Positions 1 to 12,659 of a DNA stretch of 64,000 nt are shown here, one piece after another. The notes beneath the pieces are model-generated. The model had not been told where the DNA came from. It was given only the letters and a program-made list of their open reading frames with translations, and did no database searches. Source of the stretch: Ascidia mentula (Eukaryota; Chordata; Ascidiacea; Phlebobranchia; Ascidiidae). The stretch is from contig OX387198.1 in assembly GCA_947561715.1 (NCBI GenBank), positions 3,906,001 to 3,970,000 of the forward strand. Reading direction: 5' to 3'. Made by a program: the position numbers and the translations under genes. Within the stretch, counting starts at the first letter, position 1; every line of letters begins with the position of its first letter.

Positions 1-539
1 AACACAATTGACAGTCGCAGTGCTAACTTTAAAGTCCAATATTATCTTCTTATGCCTCTAGTGTCGCCTTGTGGTCATTTTGTTGCAATTAATCAGCAAA
101 ATATAAAATGCGTCACGTAATTGCAAAAAAGAATTTCAGAGCTGTCGAAACTGCCAGAAAGCAATACATTTTTGTGTTTACTGCCGTTATTCTATCCGAA
201 TGACTGCAGACGAATTACCGGACCCCAAAGTTAAATTTAATAAAACTCCAATTTCACTAAATCTGCTGAATCACAATTGCGAAAGAAAGAAATTGATGTG
301 AAGCAATTGTCAGCAATCATTTTGATCTAATTATTATTGGATTGACTACATACTGTGACAGTATGTATTACTGTCGTTAGGTCAGCTGTGTTTTTTACAT
401 GGGTCAGAAATATCGTTTATTGTTGAACAGTTGACATATTTGTTATTATGATAATGTTTTAACAGGTGTGTTTTACACAAGAAAAAGTAAGTACACTTAC
501 TTGAAATTATCGATTTCAAGAGTTTTATCACAAACAAAC
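1..539. other. Upstream region of the ILRUN gene
   Basis: No coding sequence is supported here. It holds the 5' flank and leader of the ILRUN orthologue. A pyrimidine-containing acceptor-like site ending in AACAG at about 466 lies some 74 nt before the ATG. It could be the acceptor of a 5'UTR intron or a spliced-leader site, since ascidians use trans-splicing. This is only a possibility from position and motif; no leader exon was identified. Confidence 0.35.
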
Positions 540-3401
540 ATGGATGACGTTGGAGGTGAAATGGATGTGGATCAGTGTCTTATTGGAAAGTTTAGTTCCA
601 TGGGAACAACTGACAAAGATGTTTTGATTGCGGAGTTTAGGAAACTGCTGGGTTTCCAGCTAAATGCAGCTGGTTGTGAATTCTTTCTTGACATGACTAA
701 CTGGTAAGAACTATAGTTGCATACTGTGTAGCAGATTAGGAAGTTTGTTATTTGCATCAATGTTCTTTTAGTGACTCTCAGTTGCATCACATATGTTTAT
801 GCATTAGTTAATTGTTTTATATATATCTATAAGTAGTGATGTTCCCAGTTCCAAATTATCCGGCCTGCCTGGATCCGGATAGTTATCAATCAAATCCGGA
901 CGGATAATTTGGATCCGGCAGTTTGTTAACACCGATTCGTGTATTTTATCGGTATGGCAAAAATGTATGATTGCCAAACAGAATGCTATGTTAAGGTTAG
1001 CTTATCATGAGTGGAACAAATAAATGCGGGCATGTATTAATAACACATCAAAACTTTAATAACAAACAACAGAAAAATTGGAAGTCGGCGAGTATCACAG
1101 ACTGGGTCCCAAACACGAGTAATTTGCGAAATGTTTGTCTGTTTTTAGGACAAAAATGCTTTCCCAACTATTTGGTAAAATTAAGTGTATTATCCGGCCG
1201 GGTTAGGGTATTAATAATTGGTCAATATCCGACCGGGTCCGGGTACCTGGATCCGGCACAAGACATCACTATCTACAAGTGATAAATACCCTGCACACAA
1301 CTTCTTGTTTCAGTTCAGACTCCATACCAAGAATTGCGTCGTTTTAACTGAAAAGAGCAGTTTACTGCACTAATATGGTTATTATCCAGATTGGAAAGTT
1401 CATAATTCCGATGGAGGATTTTTTTAGCTATTGTTGAATGCCTTGTAACCTTTATTTATATGTGTGATGTATTGGGTTTTTTTTCTGCTCATATTGCCTA
1501 AAAAAAATTTACTGTATCTGACATTTTGTCCAAGCTTGTGCCCTGCAGTAGCACTGCTGGGTCTATTTATATTCTTTTAAATGGATGTATGATCTATTTT
1601 GTTACAGGAACTTGCATGCTGCCATTGGAGCGTATTATGACTTCGAAACACCATTAGGAAAGCTTCCATCAATGGCATTTGTACGTGATGTCACCATCGG
1701 GGAGGGGGAGGCAATTCCACCAGACACTGAGTTTTTGAAAACTTGGAGACTCCAAAACAATGGTCAGTGCTGTTTATATCAGACGTTTAAAACAACGAAA
1801 CAAGTTGTGGTAAAAGAAAGGAAGCAAAATATTTCAGTCTTTCTGAGAAATTTAGAACAACAAAGCATGTTACTTCATTCACAGTTATCATCACGTTTTA
1901 TAAAAACTTTCTGTAGACTGCCTTTAAATGCTTTTTAGTGATAACAACATGATGTAATATTTAGTCTAGGTAAAAAATTGACACTATGTGGTACAATATT
2001 TCATTAATCCAATACAAAGTGACATGCAAGTCTTGTTTTGTAGGTGATGAAAGATGGCCCCTTGGTTGTACACTCCGATTTGTGAATGGTGAAAAAATGG
2101 GTGCGCCTGACTGGGTAGCAGTAACAGAGTTACCACCAGGGCAAACTATTGACATTTCTGTAAGAATGAGAAGTCCTTCTATGTCTGGTTTACATCAGGG
2201 ACAGTGGAGAATTTATAACAGAAATATGATTCCATTTGGAGGTAACCATATGATTTGTTGGGTTTATTTGACAAAGTCAGTTTTTGTGATAAAAGCTATT
2301 TCTACTAGAATGTTGTGTAAGCGTAAAACCTAAACATTAAAATACCATTTATTTAAAGTGCCACTGTTAATTTAGACACAATTTGGGTGATAATTTCCGT
2401 TGAAGCTGGAGGATTGCTCGGTGTCACACAACAGATGTCACAGTTTGGAAGTGGATTGGGAAACCCCACAAACACATTCAATGTTGGAAATACCCCCAAT
2501 GGAACAGACAATCCCTTCGCAATGTCTGACAGCTCAACACAAAACCAACCAACCATGTTTGGCCCAGGCAACACTGATACTTTGTCAAATTTTAAACCAA
2601 GTGGAAGCAATTTTCTCAATCAAATCGGACTGAACTCGCAGCCAAATGTTTTGGAAGATACAGAAATGGGAGACACTGCTAAAGTTTCACCACACAAGTC
2701 GCAAAATCACTCGCTAAGTTTCAACCCTGCAGCTTTCAAGACAATCCAAAGTGATGTTTCCCCATCCTGTTGGAATGCAAAGAGTCCAACTGCATTGGGA
2801 GACTCAAGTGACCTCATATCCTCTGATTGCCATTCATTGCACTGCATAAGTGAAGAATCAAATCAAGGCGATACCAATAACAATGCAGGCTTAAAGCCAA
2901 CCCCAGTATTTTTAACATCGAACTCTTCTTACGATTTAAATGCACGACAAGCATCACCCTTTAATTCTCCATCGAAGTTACTGGAACTGGAGAAATCGTT
3001 TTCATCTCCCGACGCTCCATCACCAATCAGGCCAACCTCTCATAACCTAATGGTCAACTTTGAGGTTAGTGACTGCAATACTATACTGGTGATAACTATG
3101 AAAACTGGCTCTCAATTGGTTTGTTGCAAAATTAGGTCGCTTGTATCGAAAGTTCTGGTTTTATCTTTATGTTCAGAATTCTAAATCAGCCTATATGTGC
3201 AAACCAATGGAGCTTGTAATTGACAGTTTTCTTAGCTAAACAAAAGGATCTTATTACAACACAGCATATTTTAGTTTCGTTTGTGGAAATAAAATGTGAC
3301 AAACCTCTTTCTCCGAGCCATTTTCCCTCGGTAATGTTCCCTGTTTAATTTTTCAGGGATCAAGTGCTGCCCAAAGACTTGATTTTTCATCTAGTTCCTG
3401 A
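540..3401 (+). CDS. ILRUN: ILRUN orthologue (C6orf106-like; UBA-like plus NBR1-type FW domain)
   Basis: Exons 540-703, 1608-1762, 2044-2241, 2376-3064 and 3357-3401 join in frame across GT-AG introns to give 416 aa. Residues 1-65 match the UBA-like start of human ILRUN (GTTDKDVLIAEF, LLGFQLNAAGCEFFLDMTNW). Residues about 75-195 match its NBR1-type 'four-tryptophan' Ig-like domain (DVTIGEGEAIPPDT, KTWRLQNNG, GQWRIYNRN, then VEAGGLLGVTQQ). In vertebrates ILRUN dampens IRF3-driven interferon and TNF transcription by acting on p300/CBP; function here is inferred from homology. The tail after about residue 195 is long, polar and Ser/Asn/Pro-rich. It makes the protein over 100 residues longer than the human one (298 aa) and is probably disordered. 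The start was chosen because MDDVGGEMDVD matches the human MEGMDVD start. The last exon codes only 14 residues plus the stop. Confidence 0.93.
834..1271. mobile_element. Non-autonomous hAT-type MITE in ILRUN intron 1
   Basis: The element is 438 bp and starts TAGTGATGT and ends ACATCACTA, perfectly inverted over 9 bp. It is flanked by 8-bp target-site duplications, tctataag (826-833) and tctacaag (1272-1279), which differ at one base. An 8-bp duplication and TAGTGATG-type ends are hallmarks of the hAT superfamily. The inside carries repeated ATCCGG/GGATCC-like subterminal motifs near both ends, as hAT transposase-binding regions often do. There is no transposase coding capacity. The single mismatch in the duplication suggests moderate age. 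Confidence 0.8.
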
Positions 3402-4163
3402 ATTTTCAAATACATTCATATCTTATTTATGAAATCTACTTCTTGCCAGTGGGTAGGTCGGCCCCTACTGTCTGCAAAATGATCAATGAAATTGTCAGAA
3501 GTTCAAAACAGTTTACTTTTTCTCATTTGCTTGTCTTGTTTGCATGTGACGTGTATGTGTATGCTAACATGGATGCCACTCCCCATGCAAGCTCACAGAA
3601 ACTCTTTAAAACCCAATGAACTCACATAAGTGCTTGAAATTGGTTTCCTCGTTGTGAGACAGATGATTTATTAACAAGTATTGATTAATTTCATAATCCA
3701 GTTTATTTTCTGCGCTTCTTTGACCATAGCTGGGATTTTGCCATGCTATAGTTTGTTTGTGCTTAGTACAGTAGTTGTACATAAATCTCTTGTATGGTGT
3801 AGCGTTTCTTGTCGATCAATGAAATCTGCACCAAGGTGGATTGAAAATGCGTATACATTGTGTGCATTGTGCAACCGCAGCTTATGTATTGTTAATATAG
3901 GGTATAGTAATCCTTTTTTAAATTAAGTGCCGTGTTGTATTTGCCAGCACCTGAAAATACCCACCCAGGGGTATTATAAAAATTTACCCATTTTTGTGTT
4001 GGTGAGGTCTTTGAACTACCAAAGAATTGTTTTTCTGTTGAAGTTTCTGCAACGTTAAGTTGAAATTACGATGTTAAACCCATTCAAGTGGTTTTGCCAC
4101 TTTGTGGTAAAATGTTAAGTGCACTCTTAATTGAAAATTCGAAACTGTGCACTGTGCCTATAT

Positions 4164-4169
4164 AATAAA
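4164..4169 (+). terminator. Candidate poly(A) signal for ILRUN
   Basis: AATAAA lies about 760 nt after the ILRUN stop codon and is the first canonical signal I noticed downstream of the last exon. If used, the 3'UTR is about 0.8 kb. The AATAAA near 3287 lies in intron 4, not the 3'UTR. Confidence 0.4.
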
Positions 4170-5214
4170 GATGTGATAGATATTTTGGTAAAACAAAGTT
4201 TTGTGACCTTTGCAGTAACTTGTTTGTAAACAAATGTTCAGCTCAGGAAAGGTGAAGACGCGTTTATCCAAAGCCCTAACTTACTTAAACATAGGTTTAT
4301 ATTTCTAGTAAATTTGCTATGCAGTGTCCCTATTCATAATTATATACATAAAGAAAGTAAGTTTAAGGGATTACTTTTATAAGGATGATTAATACGCACC
4401 CAAGGATGCTGTATGTCGCGGCTGTTTACAAATAAAGAGTGGGTGTTACAACGCAGCTGTTCACGTCACTTACTTCAAAACAAGAGCTACCGACGCGTAC
4501 CAGAGGACGTGTTGCTTGGTACACAATTTAACACAAACACCAGATACTTCTTGTTTTTATTTTGTTTGCAAGTAAATACACTATCAACAACAACTTTATT
4601 AGGTTTGACGTAAATTACGAAAAGGAATCTCAAATCATTTACGTGTTTCGCTTAACATTACCACGCATATGAACAATAAGATTAAATGGCATGCTGGGCC
4701 CAACCGCACATGTTACCTAGACTAGCGCCCGTATGAAGGTGGTTTCCTAACGGAAATCACATACCCTCCGCAGTATCGTGACCAGTTTCTATTAAAAGAA
4801 CGTTTTGTACTGTATTTGAAATAAGTTGGTTTCTGACTGTATGACCTGACCACATTGAAAGTGGCATTCAGAGACTAAACGTTACTACGTTCAACAAGTA
4901 AGTTAGCTTAATGAACTACGTAAGCAAAAGTCATTTTGACACAATTGCTTCTAGGCTGTGTCATAACAACATGGTGTTAAAACACATTTAATTGTTAAAT
5001 TTAAAGCAGAAACTGGTTCTGCAGCATTTAAATCACAATTAAAAACATGTGTACTACAGCTAAATATGTTGGTCACGATTTTGAATATGTTTTTATCTGT
5101 GTACAGTCGGTTTTGGAAAAAAGTCGTAAAAATTTTCCAAGCTTTGTGCAAACTCATTACAATAGCGACAAAATGAAATGGATGAAAATGTTGATTGATT
5201 TTAATAAAATTTTG
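4170..5214. other. Intergenic, convergent ILRUN / unknown gene 3' ends
   Basis: The stretch is AT-rich with no supported gene. It lies between the + strand ILRUN 3' end and the - strand unknown gene. A minus-strand ATTAAA close to 5200 may be the poly(A) signal of the latter. Nothing else is distinctive. Confidence 0.5.
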
Positions 5215-7189
5215 TCAGTATGATGCTTGCACCGAATAATTTAACAAACTACTTCTCTTCAGTTGCTCCCGCATCGCATCAACTGGTGACAGCCAGCTCA
5301 TTAGTTCCGTAAATCGTTGGTCGTGGTTGTTGCTTCCACCACGCCTTACTCTGCGGCGCCCACGTGCGGTTGTCATTCTTGTTGCTATGGTACTTGCCGT
5401 TTCCGCGCGCTGATTGATGGAAGCTGGTAGCTCGGATTGGTTTGCTGTAACGTTTTTCGGCGGATCAACTTTTGGTTTGTAAGGTACCACTCCTTCTTGA
5501 CGCTGACCACCTGCCGGCACTGTTCGAATTCTTGGAAGTGCATCCTTTAATGAGAAAAAATAATGTCATCGATCAAGTTGTTAATAATGCGCAGTAGTCA
5601 CATCGAGGAACTCGCATAACGCGCAAATTTGAGCCGAACTTGCAGATATTTGGTTTTTAAACTAGTCATGCTTTTCACATGAAATGTAAACCTAGTGCTC
5701 GCGTGTTAGGTTATTCCCCTTATTTGCTATAAAACACCACCCTATACCGTTCGTGCTGTGCGCTGTCCAGATGCGTCGGCAGTTTTGACTGGATATCTTG
5801 AAACGCTGACGTAAGGATATTTCGCTCGTTTGTACAGGAGTTGCGTTGAAGGTCTAGGTGGGGTTGGAAGGGACAAACTACCCAAGTTTGGATGTGGCTC
5901 CGTCTGTTGTCGTCCTTGTACTGCGAGTTGAAAGTTCTTGCTCACATACGTGTCCTCCTGTGGTCAGTACGAGGGGTCAAAAGGGGTCATTTATGTGGTT
6001 TACCTTTTCATTAAGTACAGATGTAAGTAAGTGTGGATACAAAGAAAAAACTGAACAATATTATTTCTGACATGTTTTCATTAGAGTTTAAACGTTATAA
6101 GCATAATTCTGCTTTACATTTGGTGTGTAAGTAAGTGACATACAAAGAAAACCTGATCGACTGATTATGCACTTTATGCAAAATAGCAGAGTGTATAACA
6201 TATATACAAGTAGCAGTATTCTGGTCAAAAGTTCAAACAGCAATCGTAACAACTCTGTAGACGTCGTTTCATAAAAAATATATTTTAAATAAAACATTAC
6301 CTACATAGCTGTCTGTTACAATCGTACTTATGATAAGAATTCGTTAAATGCAATTGTTCTTGTGCCACAGTTTGGTGCAAACACTATCCGTTTTATAGGT
6401 ATAAGGCATCAAGCATACAAATTATTAATTAAACCTATTTAAAAAAAGATATATACCTTCGAATACGATCAGATTCCTAAAAAATACACTTATCACATAT
6501 TAGCCTACCTTCATCCATCGCTGTTGTTTGCGTTCAAGTCGTTTAATAAAAGTATTTTTGAAGTGATCGTGGACGTCCATACTTTTTTTCTTCATTTTAT
6601 TTTCAGTTGACACCTAAAAAATTCGAATTTGAAATAAAACATACCATGTATAAGTTTTTGTATCGATTTTTTTTGTCGAAACCTTTGATCACTATTTGGT
6701 TTTTATCTAATTGCAACACCGGAAGGGATAATTCAAATACGTAAAAAAATGACGCAGCAGCGCCCAGCTACCTCAAATTGTTGGTAAGAACTACTATAAA
6801 ATACACCATTCAAAAACGTGATAAATTAGTTACCCACAGTTTTTCAATTATTAATTTGTACTGATTTCTGCGTTTTAAACGAACCGTTTAACGATGCTAC
6901 GGTTGCCTCTCCGTATTTATTCTTATTGTGTCGTTCACACTTCGATTAATTAGTCGAAATCATACAAAAATTAATCCCTTCACCCCCCACAACCCACCCG
7001 CATATCCAAGAATCTCTCTTCGCTGACGTTTGCGTTTAATATCACGTGACTGACGTGGGACTTGGGTAGCATCCGGCTCACGACACCCTCTGCCCCGTTC
7101 TGTGACGAAATGTTTATTATTTCCTCTGGCGGTCGCCGCAGTTCGCAAAACACGACAGTCGGCTTCTTTTGTTTGTTTCGCTTCGACAT
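5215..7189 (-). CDS. Unrecognised three-exon gene, 208-aa basic protein
   Basis: Minus-strand exons 6998-7189, 6509-6613 and 5215-5544 all have phase 0 junctions with good GT-AG sites and give a 208-aa protein. The start ATG (7189) opens MSKRNKQKKPTVVF. I do not recognise the family. The protein is hydrophilic with no signal peptide or membrane segment. Exon 2 encodes a Lys/Arg-rich, probably helical stretch (FKNTFIKRLERKQQRWMK). Exon 3 encodes a low-complexity part with RGRRRVRRGG and a C-terminal region (FTELMSWLSPVDAMREQL) that may be a short amphipathic helix. The basic tracts would suit a nuclear or microtubule-associated protein, but that is a guess. Support comes from three phase-compatible exons and codon-level plausibility, not from homology. 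Confidence 0.6.
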
Positions 7190-8770
7190 TGTGACGTAAC
7201 ACAGAGATATGGACACTTGCACCTATGTCATTATATCCCTGATACAGACAAAAATAAAGAAAATTAGCCACCTAAATTCCAATGTTTTAGTATTTCTTAA
7301 AACCTTGCCAAAGCTTTCATGAACCATTTAGTACTTGTTTCACTTTCATTTGTTTTGTACCAACTTTCTTTAAATATCAACTCAGCATGTCGAGGTTACT
7401 TAGTGACAAACCATCACACATCGCGCGAAGAATTTCAATTCGTGCAAATCTGACCAAGTTTATATGCAATGAACTGAAATCAGGTGAACAAGCCAAAGTA
7501 CAAGAAAATGTAGGCTTGGTCTGACAGTGCGCTTATCCCTTTTTGTTAACAAGACAAGCTTAACAATGCCACATAATGGGCACCAGTTCCATGGCCCGAC
7601 GCAACAATACCAATTCCGGAGCAGATTGTTGGGTAACAATTGTTCAATATTCCGACTTTTGGTATGGGAAAATGTGACAAAATAACGATTCCAAGTGAAG
7701 ATTGACGTCATTTAAGGCGGTTGCTTTTGATTCTTCGGTGAACTTGTTGTATGTTTCCAAATTTCAGTTCATCAAGCTTTACCTGTTTGAAGTCAAGTGC
7801 TGACAGACGCATTGAAATTGACTTAAGTGTCATTCAAAAGGTTGTTCTATATTTATACACGTCAAGAATGGCTCACCCTTACACACTGTCACATGGAACT
7901 GTCGACAACTTTAAAAACGATAACTTCCAAACACATCTAATTTGCAAGTAGATACAGTATGTTGCACTGTTACTTGCTCTAATACTACTCTTTCGTCCGT
8001 AGGAAAAACATGCAAAATTTGGTTCATTCGTGTCATCTTTGCTTAATTAATCGGCTTGAAATAGTGACCCTTTTACATAATTCTCTGTCTCTAATCTCAA
8101 ACCATAACTTGTCGAACACAAGTGCTTAAATTTACATATTGCAAAAGGAAGTCCACAGTTAAACACCTTTGATCCCAACATATACTCTCAGCAATCAGCA
8201 ATTTCCAGTTTCTGTGAAAGCAGCAGGTAAGGAATCAAATCATCCCCTTGAGTAGATTACTTAGGGCAGGTCCTGATTCACAACCTCGCTGACAATCGAC
8301 ATATTCCACAAGTGGGCCTTGTATTGTGATCAAATTACGCGTAACAATAGATGCTTCACTGGAGCGTTCGTGTTTCGTTGTCTTCCATTGTTCCCCGCCA
8401 GTTGAAAACCCGATGTCCCGCACGTTACGCATCCAGCGATTTGCAAGTATATATAAATTGATTTGTTGGAACATTCGTACGAGATATTGGTTGACGATTT
8501 ATGTTTGGTTTGGCAGCAAACAACGTGTGTTTTTACAAATTAAAACGTGTTGTAAGTATAACATCAGAAAGTGACCTAAATTGGAAATGCTTCATTATTA
8601 AAAGGTGGGCAAAAACAGTGTAATTAATTATACAGCGTTTCACGTCCGTTGTTTTAAATAAATACTGCCTTTAAACCTCCAATGCGACATTCCTTGGGGT
8701 AAGGCTTACATATGAGTTTATATCACTTGGCCGTGGCTTTTGAAGGACAGAACACCACAGTAGGCCCGAC
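7190..8770. other. Intergenic region, no gene seen
   Basis: This is the 5' flank of the minus-strand 208-aa gene and the left flank of the duplicated LU-CCP-vWA region. Short open frames exist on both strands but lack family resemblance or splice support. A perfect TGACGTCA octamer lies at 7703-7710. Confidence 0.5.
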
Positions 8771-8789
8771 AACTTCATGGTTTTGCAGC

Positions 8790-9873
8790 CGAAACTATCG
8801 GCCAGAGTCCGCCGCCATTCTCCAAACTAGATATAAAAGTCGTATGTTGTTCTGCAACTTGATAACGGGATGAGTCAGTCTGTTTTTTTCTTAAGATCCC
8901 ACGTTTATCCCCTGCGGTTACTGTGAAACCCCACCAAAGAGACATCAAGTGTTTGGTCGTGACGTCAAAAGGGCACTGGAAACTATCGTGGAAGTTGTTC
9001 AAGCGTCTGCGTTGGTCGGTGACATCGAGAAGAAACTACACTTCCATACAATATATCAGGTAAGTAAGTATAGTGTTAAAGGCGTTAAAGCCATGAACCA
9101 ACATTCGTTTGCAACACTCTTGTTTAGGCCAACTGCGATATCGGTAAATTTTGAGCATGTTCGTATGGGAGTGGGCTCAGTTAAAGCAAAACGTCGTGTA
9201 ATTGGATCGAAACTTGGCAAAATGCTTTCCATGAGAGTTTTTTCGGTCTCTTATTTTTAATAGTAGTCACATGTTGGCGCAAGAGAGTAGTACAAATGTA
9301 TTGTCGTCATGCCATCCGATAAATGATGTGATCTAACGACGTTTCAATAGAATGACGTCAAATATCCGAACAAAATCTCTGCTCAGTTATACATGAAATC
9401 GTGGTAATCTGGGACCCATGATGTGTTTTTAGACCGTTTGCGTTTTGTTGTATTCTGTGGTGAAATTAAGACTGCCATTGATATTCGGTAGTTGAATATC
9501 CGGTGTCGCGGACAAGTTCCATTGCCAACAATCTACAAATATGAATTTATTTCTTGGAGGATTAGATTCCAGCGTCCTTATGTTTAGCGATTATGGAAGA
9601 GATGTTTTTCGCCTCAATCAACTTTATAGCCCACTATTTGTGTACATATAAGCAATGGACAAAGCATGTTTCAAAACATATGCTGCCAAACGACATTTTT
9701 AATTCAATCTTATGGCAATGATTAACCACACGACCCACGCAGTTCTTCTGGCACATAACACGAATGTTTTTTAAGCAAAACATGTTCTATAGCTACCGGA
9801 TATAAGTAATATTGTTGTCTAGGACGAGCTGGAATTGCCCATGGAGGAAGTTGACGAAGAAACAGAAGCATGA
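8790..9873 (+). pseudogene. Relic block X0 upstream of copy A, partly spliced-looking
   Basis: This block is related in DNA to the minus-strand block X1 at 18.3-18.6 kb. A frame ending GDIEKKLHFHTIYQ runs to a good donor at 9060 (CAG|gtaagtaag). A possible terminal exon at 9823-9873 encodes an acidic tail, DELELPMEEVDEETEA, then a stop. The 5' part has small length differences from X1 that break the shared frame, so I treat it as decayed. The protein family is unrecognised. It lies on the same strand as copy A and ends 118 nt before its start codon, so it could equally be diverged 5' sequence of that unit. Confidence 0.35.
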
Positions 9874-9991
9874 TGCGATTCATTTGAAAGTAAGTGTAAT
9901 GTGTGAGCTTTTATCAGTCTTAATTAGCTAATCCTGGAGCATTGAAAAGTTTCTACATCAAAAACAGAGTATGTCGCTTTCCCTTATCGGA

Positions 9992-12659
9992 ATGAAGATG
10001 TCGTTCTTTTTTCCTTTGTTATTCAGCATCCTTGGACTTACCGCAGGTGAGCGTTGTAAGTATCACTTTACCGAATTATTTTAATTATTTGAAAGGGTTG
10101 AAATGCATGACTTGTCAGGATGCGAGCAGCTTCGAGGAATGTGACGTAACAGGCAAGTTGGAGGAATGCCAAGTTAACCAGGTTTGTCATTCAGTATGTG
10201 ACAGAGTTGTTATTTTTGAGAAACGGAACAATCACAAGACTGATAGAGCTGTTTTCATATCATATCATTACATCAATTTTCGAATCGGGTTTGGGTTTGT
10301 ATTTTTAGTTCAAGCTTAAAATTAATGATCAGATTATAGTTCTTAAATATCTAAAACTCGGAATTATTTAGAAATCTTGCGAAACAATTGTAAGGAGAAA
10401 CGTTTATAAGTTGACAATAACCAAGGGATGCAAGGACGCCGATGCTTGTAAATGCAACTACATGCAGGTGAGGCTATTTCATACAACTGATTCTGTTTTG
10501 TATTTTTCTTACTGCTACAGATAATATAAACGTAATTCAACACATTTGTAAAATATATGTAACGTATTCTGCAATTGGCCATCGTGTGCTTAAATGTCAT
10601 GGAGAGATACAAGAGATTCAGGTGTTGAACAATAAACTGCACACAAAACAGAGCCAACGTAAATAATGTATTTGTCCAATATTCACACAGAATGAGCAAG
10701 CTTCTGGCCAGTCAAGCCAGTGCAACTCAGACCAGAGTAACTCGGTTTGTTGCTGTTGCTGCGAATTGAATTTGTGCAACGCAGGAGCGCCCACTTGTGT
10801 GCCGTATTATCAACATAATGGTCCAGGTAGTCACAAAATGACAATTTTGAAACATAGCCACAAGAAACCCTGTATATTTTCAGCCTCTAAGAACTTACAA
10901 TTCCTTTATATTTCATGTAAACCAATACGCAATATGTCTTAATTATTGTGAATGTATTTGATGTTTAAAAATATCATATTTCTATCTTGCTGCAAACCTA
11001 CAGCACTGCAAAGATAAATGATTGCAATTCCTTACGTAACTGCATGTTTCATTTGTATTTTTAAAGCGTTACACCCAATATAACCCATAAAGTCGATTTG
11101 TTTGCAGTAAACGACTGCCCAGCAATGCCGCAAAACTTTCAGCATGGCAACATTGAATGTTTCAACGAAAACAAAGCGGGTGCTGTGTGTGAGTATCAGT
11201 GCACGGACGAGGAATATTCTGTGTGGCCGCCAACACGTAACAACAACGTGTGCCAAACTAATGGGACGTGGGTTCGCGAACAACCCTGCTGCGCCCGTGA
11301 GTATCTCTAACGGTGGAAGTTGCACATTTTTTGTGTAAAATCGCTTTCACAATCATAACTGTGTAAATAATTTTTGTCAATGGAGTCGTTAAAATGTGTA
11401 AATTCCTGTTAATAACTTTCCGATAAATCCACAACTCATGCCAAAATCACGGTCGCAAATCAAAGCATAACAAATTTTTTGACTTCATTTTGCAACCCTC
11501 AACTTATAACAACAATATTTTTGCTGGCAGTGGACATTATTAAGTGATACTTGTCATTGATTACGTTTTATGCAACTTTGCGTAGGACCTTGCCCGCCCT
11601 ACATTCTCATCGACGACGTTTTTTTTTACCATTTCTCCGGAAAAGACGCCGAAGGTGGTTTACGCTTAGCGAAAGACACCATTATATAGTAAGACACAAA
11701 GTATTGGTAAGAACGAAAAATATCTATTTTACTCAGGTATTGCTGTTTAGCGGAAAAATAGCAGAGGATTCTCTAAAAATGTCGATGACCAGTTTTGCCT
11801 CCGAACCCGTGGAATCCAGCGTTTTCCACCCGTTGTTTATGATATTCAATATTATTGTTTGAGGTCCCGTCAACGTGGTACCGGCTCTACGATATGCTGG
11901 ACAAGCTCTTGACTCCTGAAGCTGGGATGAGGGACAGTCGGGTGATCACATTTTTGCTCAACCGCAATCCAGACGATGAGGTTGAGGAAATAAAAGCCAT
12001 TGTTGACGAGGCCAGAATGCGACGAATTTGGGTAAGTTTTATTATAATTGATTATTTATAATAGGAATGAATGAAACAAAAAAGAGCAAACCTTGTTTGA
12101 AGTTACAACATCTTTGGAACACAAATTGCGGGTTTTCTCATAATTCTGAGTATAAAGAGACTGGCCCATATTGTTATTAACACTGAAACGTCTTCTTTTA
12201 AACATGACAATGTTAATAACAATATGGGCCAGTCCCTTTATACTCACATCATCTTTAATTTAATAAATATTATTAATCAAAAAATGCTACCTAAATGATG
12301 ATATACAGTACAACATAACGTATAGTCAACAAAATCACAGGACTCAACAGATGGCATTGTTTTTTCGCATAAAATGTGCTACTTTTGTAATTACTGACGT
12401 GTGCTCAACACTAACGGTAGCCACGAGTCTGTTTCCAATGATGGTTTTGCAATGCAGGTGTTGGTGTGCATTACAATAAATAATGATGATTACGAATTCG
12501 AAGACAATAAGCTCTTGGCCCTGGCAAGCGACAAGCGCCTCTTTTGTGCGCTTAGATCGGCGGCGATTTACAGATGCCGAATTAGCTGCTCAGTTGAATA
12601 GATTCACGGCCTTCTGGTGCCGAGATCCCTGTCGTTTTGTTCTCAGTGACCAAAGTTAA
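9992..12659 (+). pseudogene. LU-CCP-vWA family copy A, broken in the vWA half
   Basis: Nine exon equivalents match copies B and C: 9992-10046, 10096-10181, 10372-10467, 10691-10826, 11108-11296, 11586-11688, 11751-11820 (cut short), 11864-12031 and 12458-12659. Signal peptide, LU and CCP exons are intact and splice in frame. The vWA half is damaged. The second half of exon 7 is missing, exon 8 is 2 bp short at one place and 9 bp short at another relative to B and C, and exon 9 is one base longer and changes frame midway. A transcript could still make a secreted LU-CCP protein with a ragged tail. LU differs from B and C by CKCNYMQ instead of CRSNYMQ and by CELNLCN at its end. The gene is a host family member in inverted orientation to B and C. 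An alternative is an assembly error in the vWA exons. Confidence 0.75.
12148..12245. repeat. 34-bp-arm hairpin in intron 8 of copy A
   Basis: Left arm 12148-12181 and right arm 12212-12245 are inverted repeats matching at 33 of 34 positions, separated by 30 nt. The arm begins GAGTATAAAG. The whole is 98 nt, the size of a miRNA-like foldback or a very small palindromic MITE. No clear target-site duplication flanks it. It is absent from the same intron of copies B and C. Confidence 0.85.

Noticed and set aside
3285-3300. AATAAA soon after the long ILRUN exon, suggesting an early gene end
   Set aside because: It lies in an intron: a donor at 3065 and an acceptor at 3356 join in frame to a short terminal exon ending at 3401.
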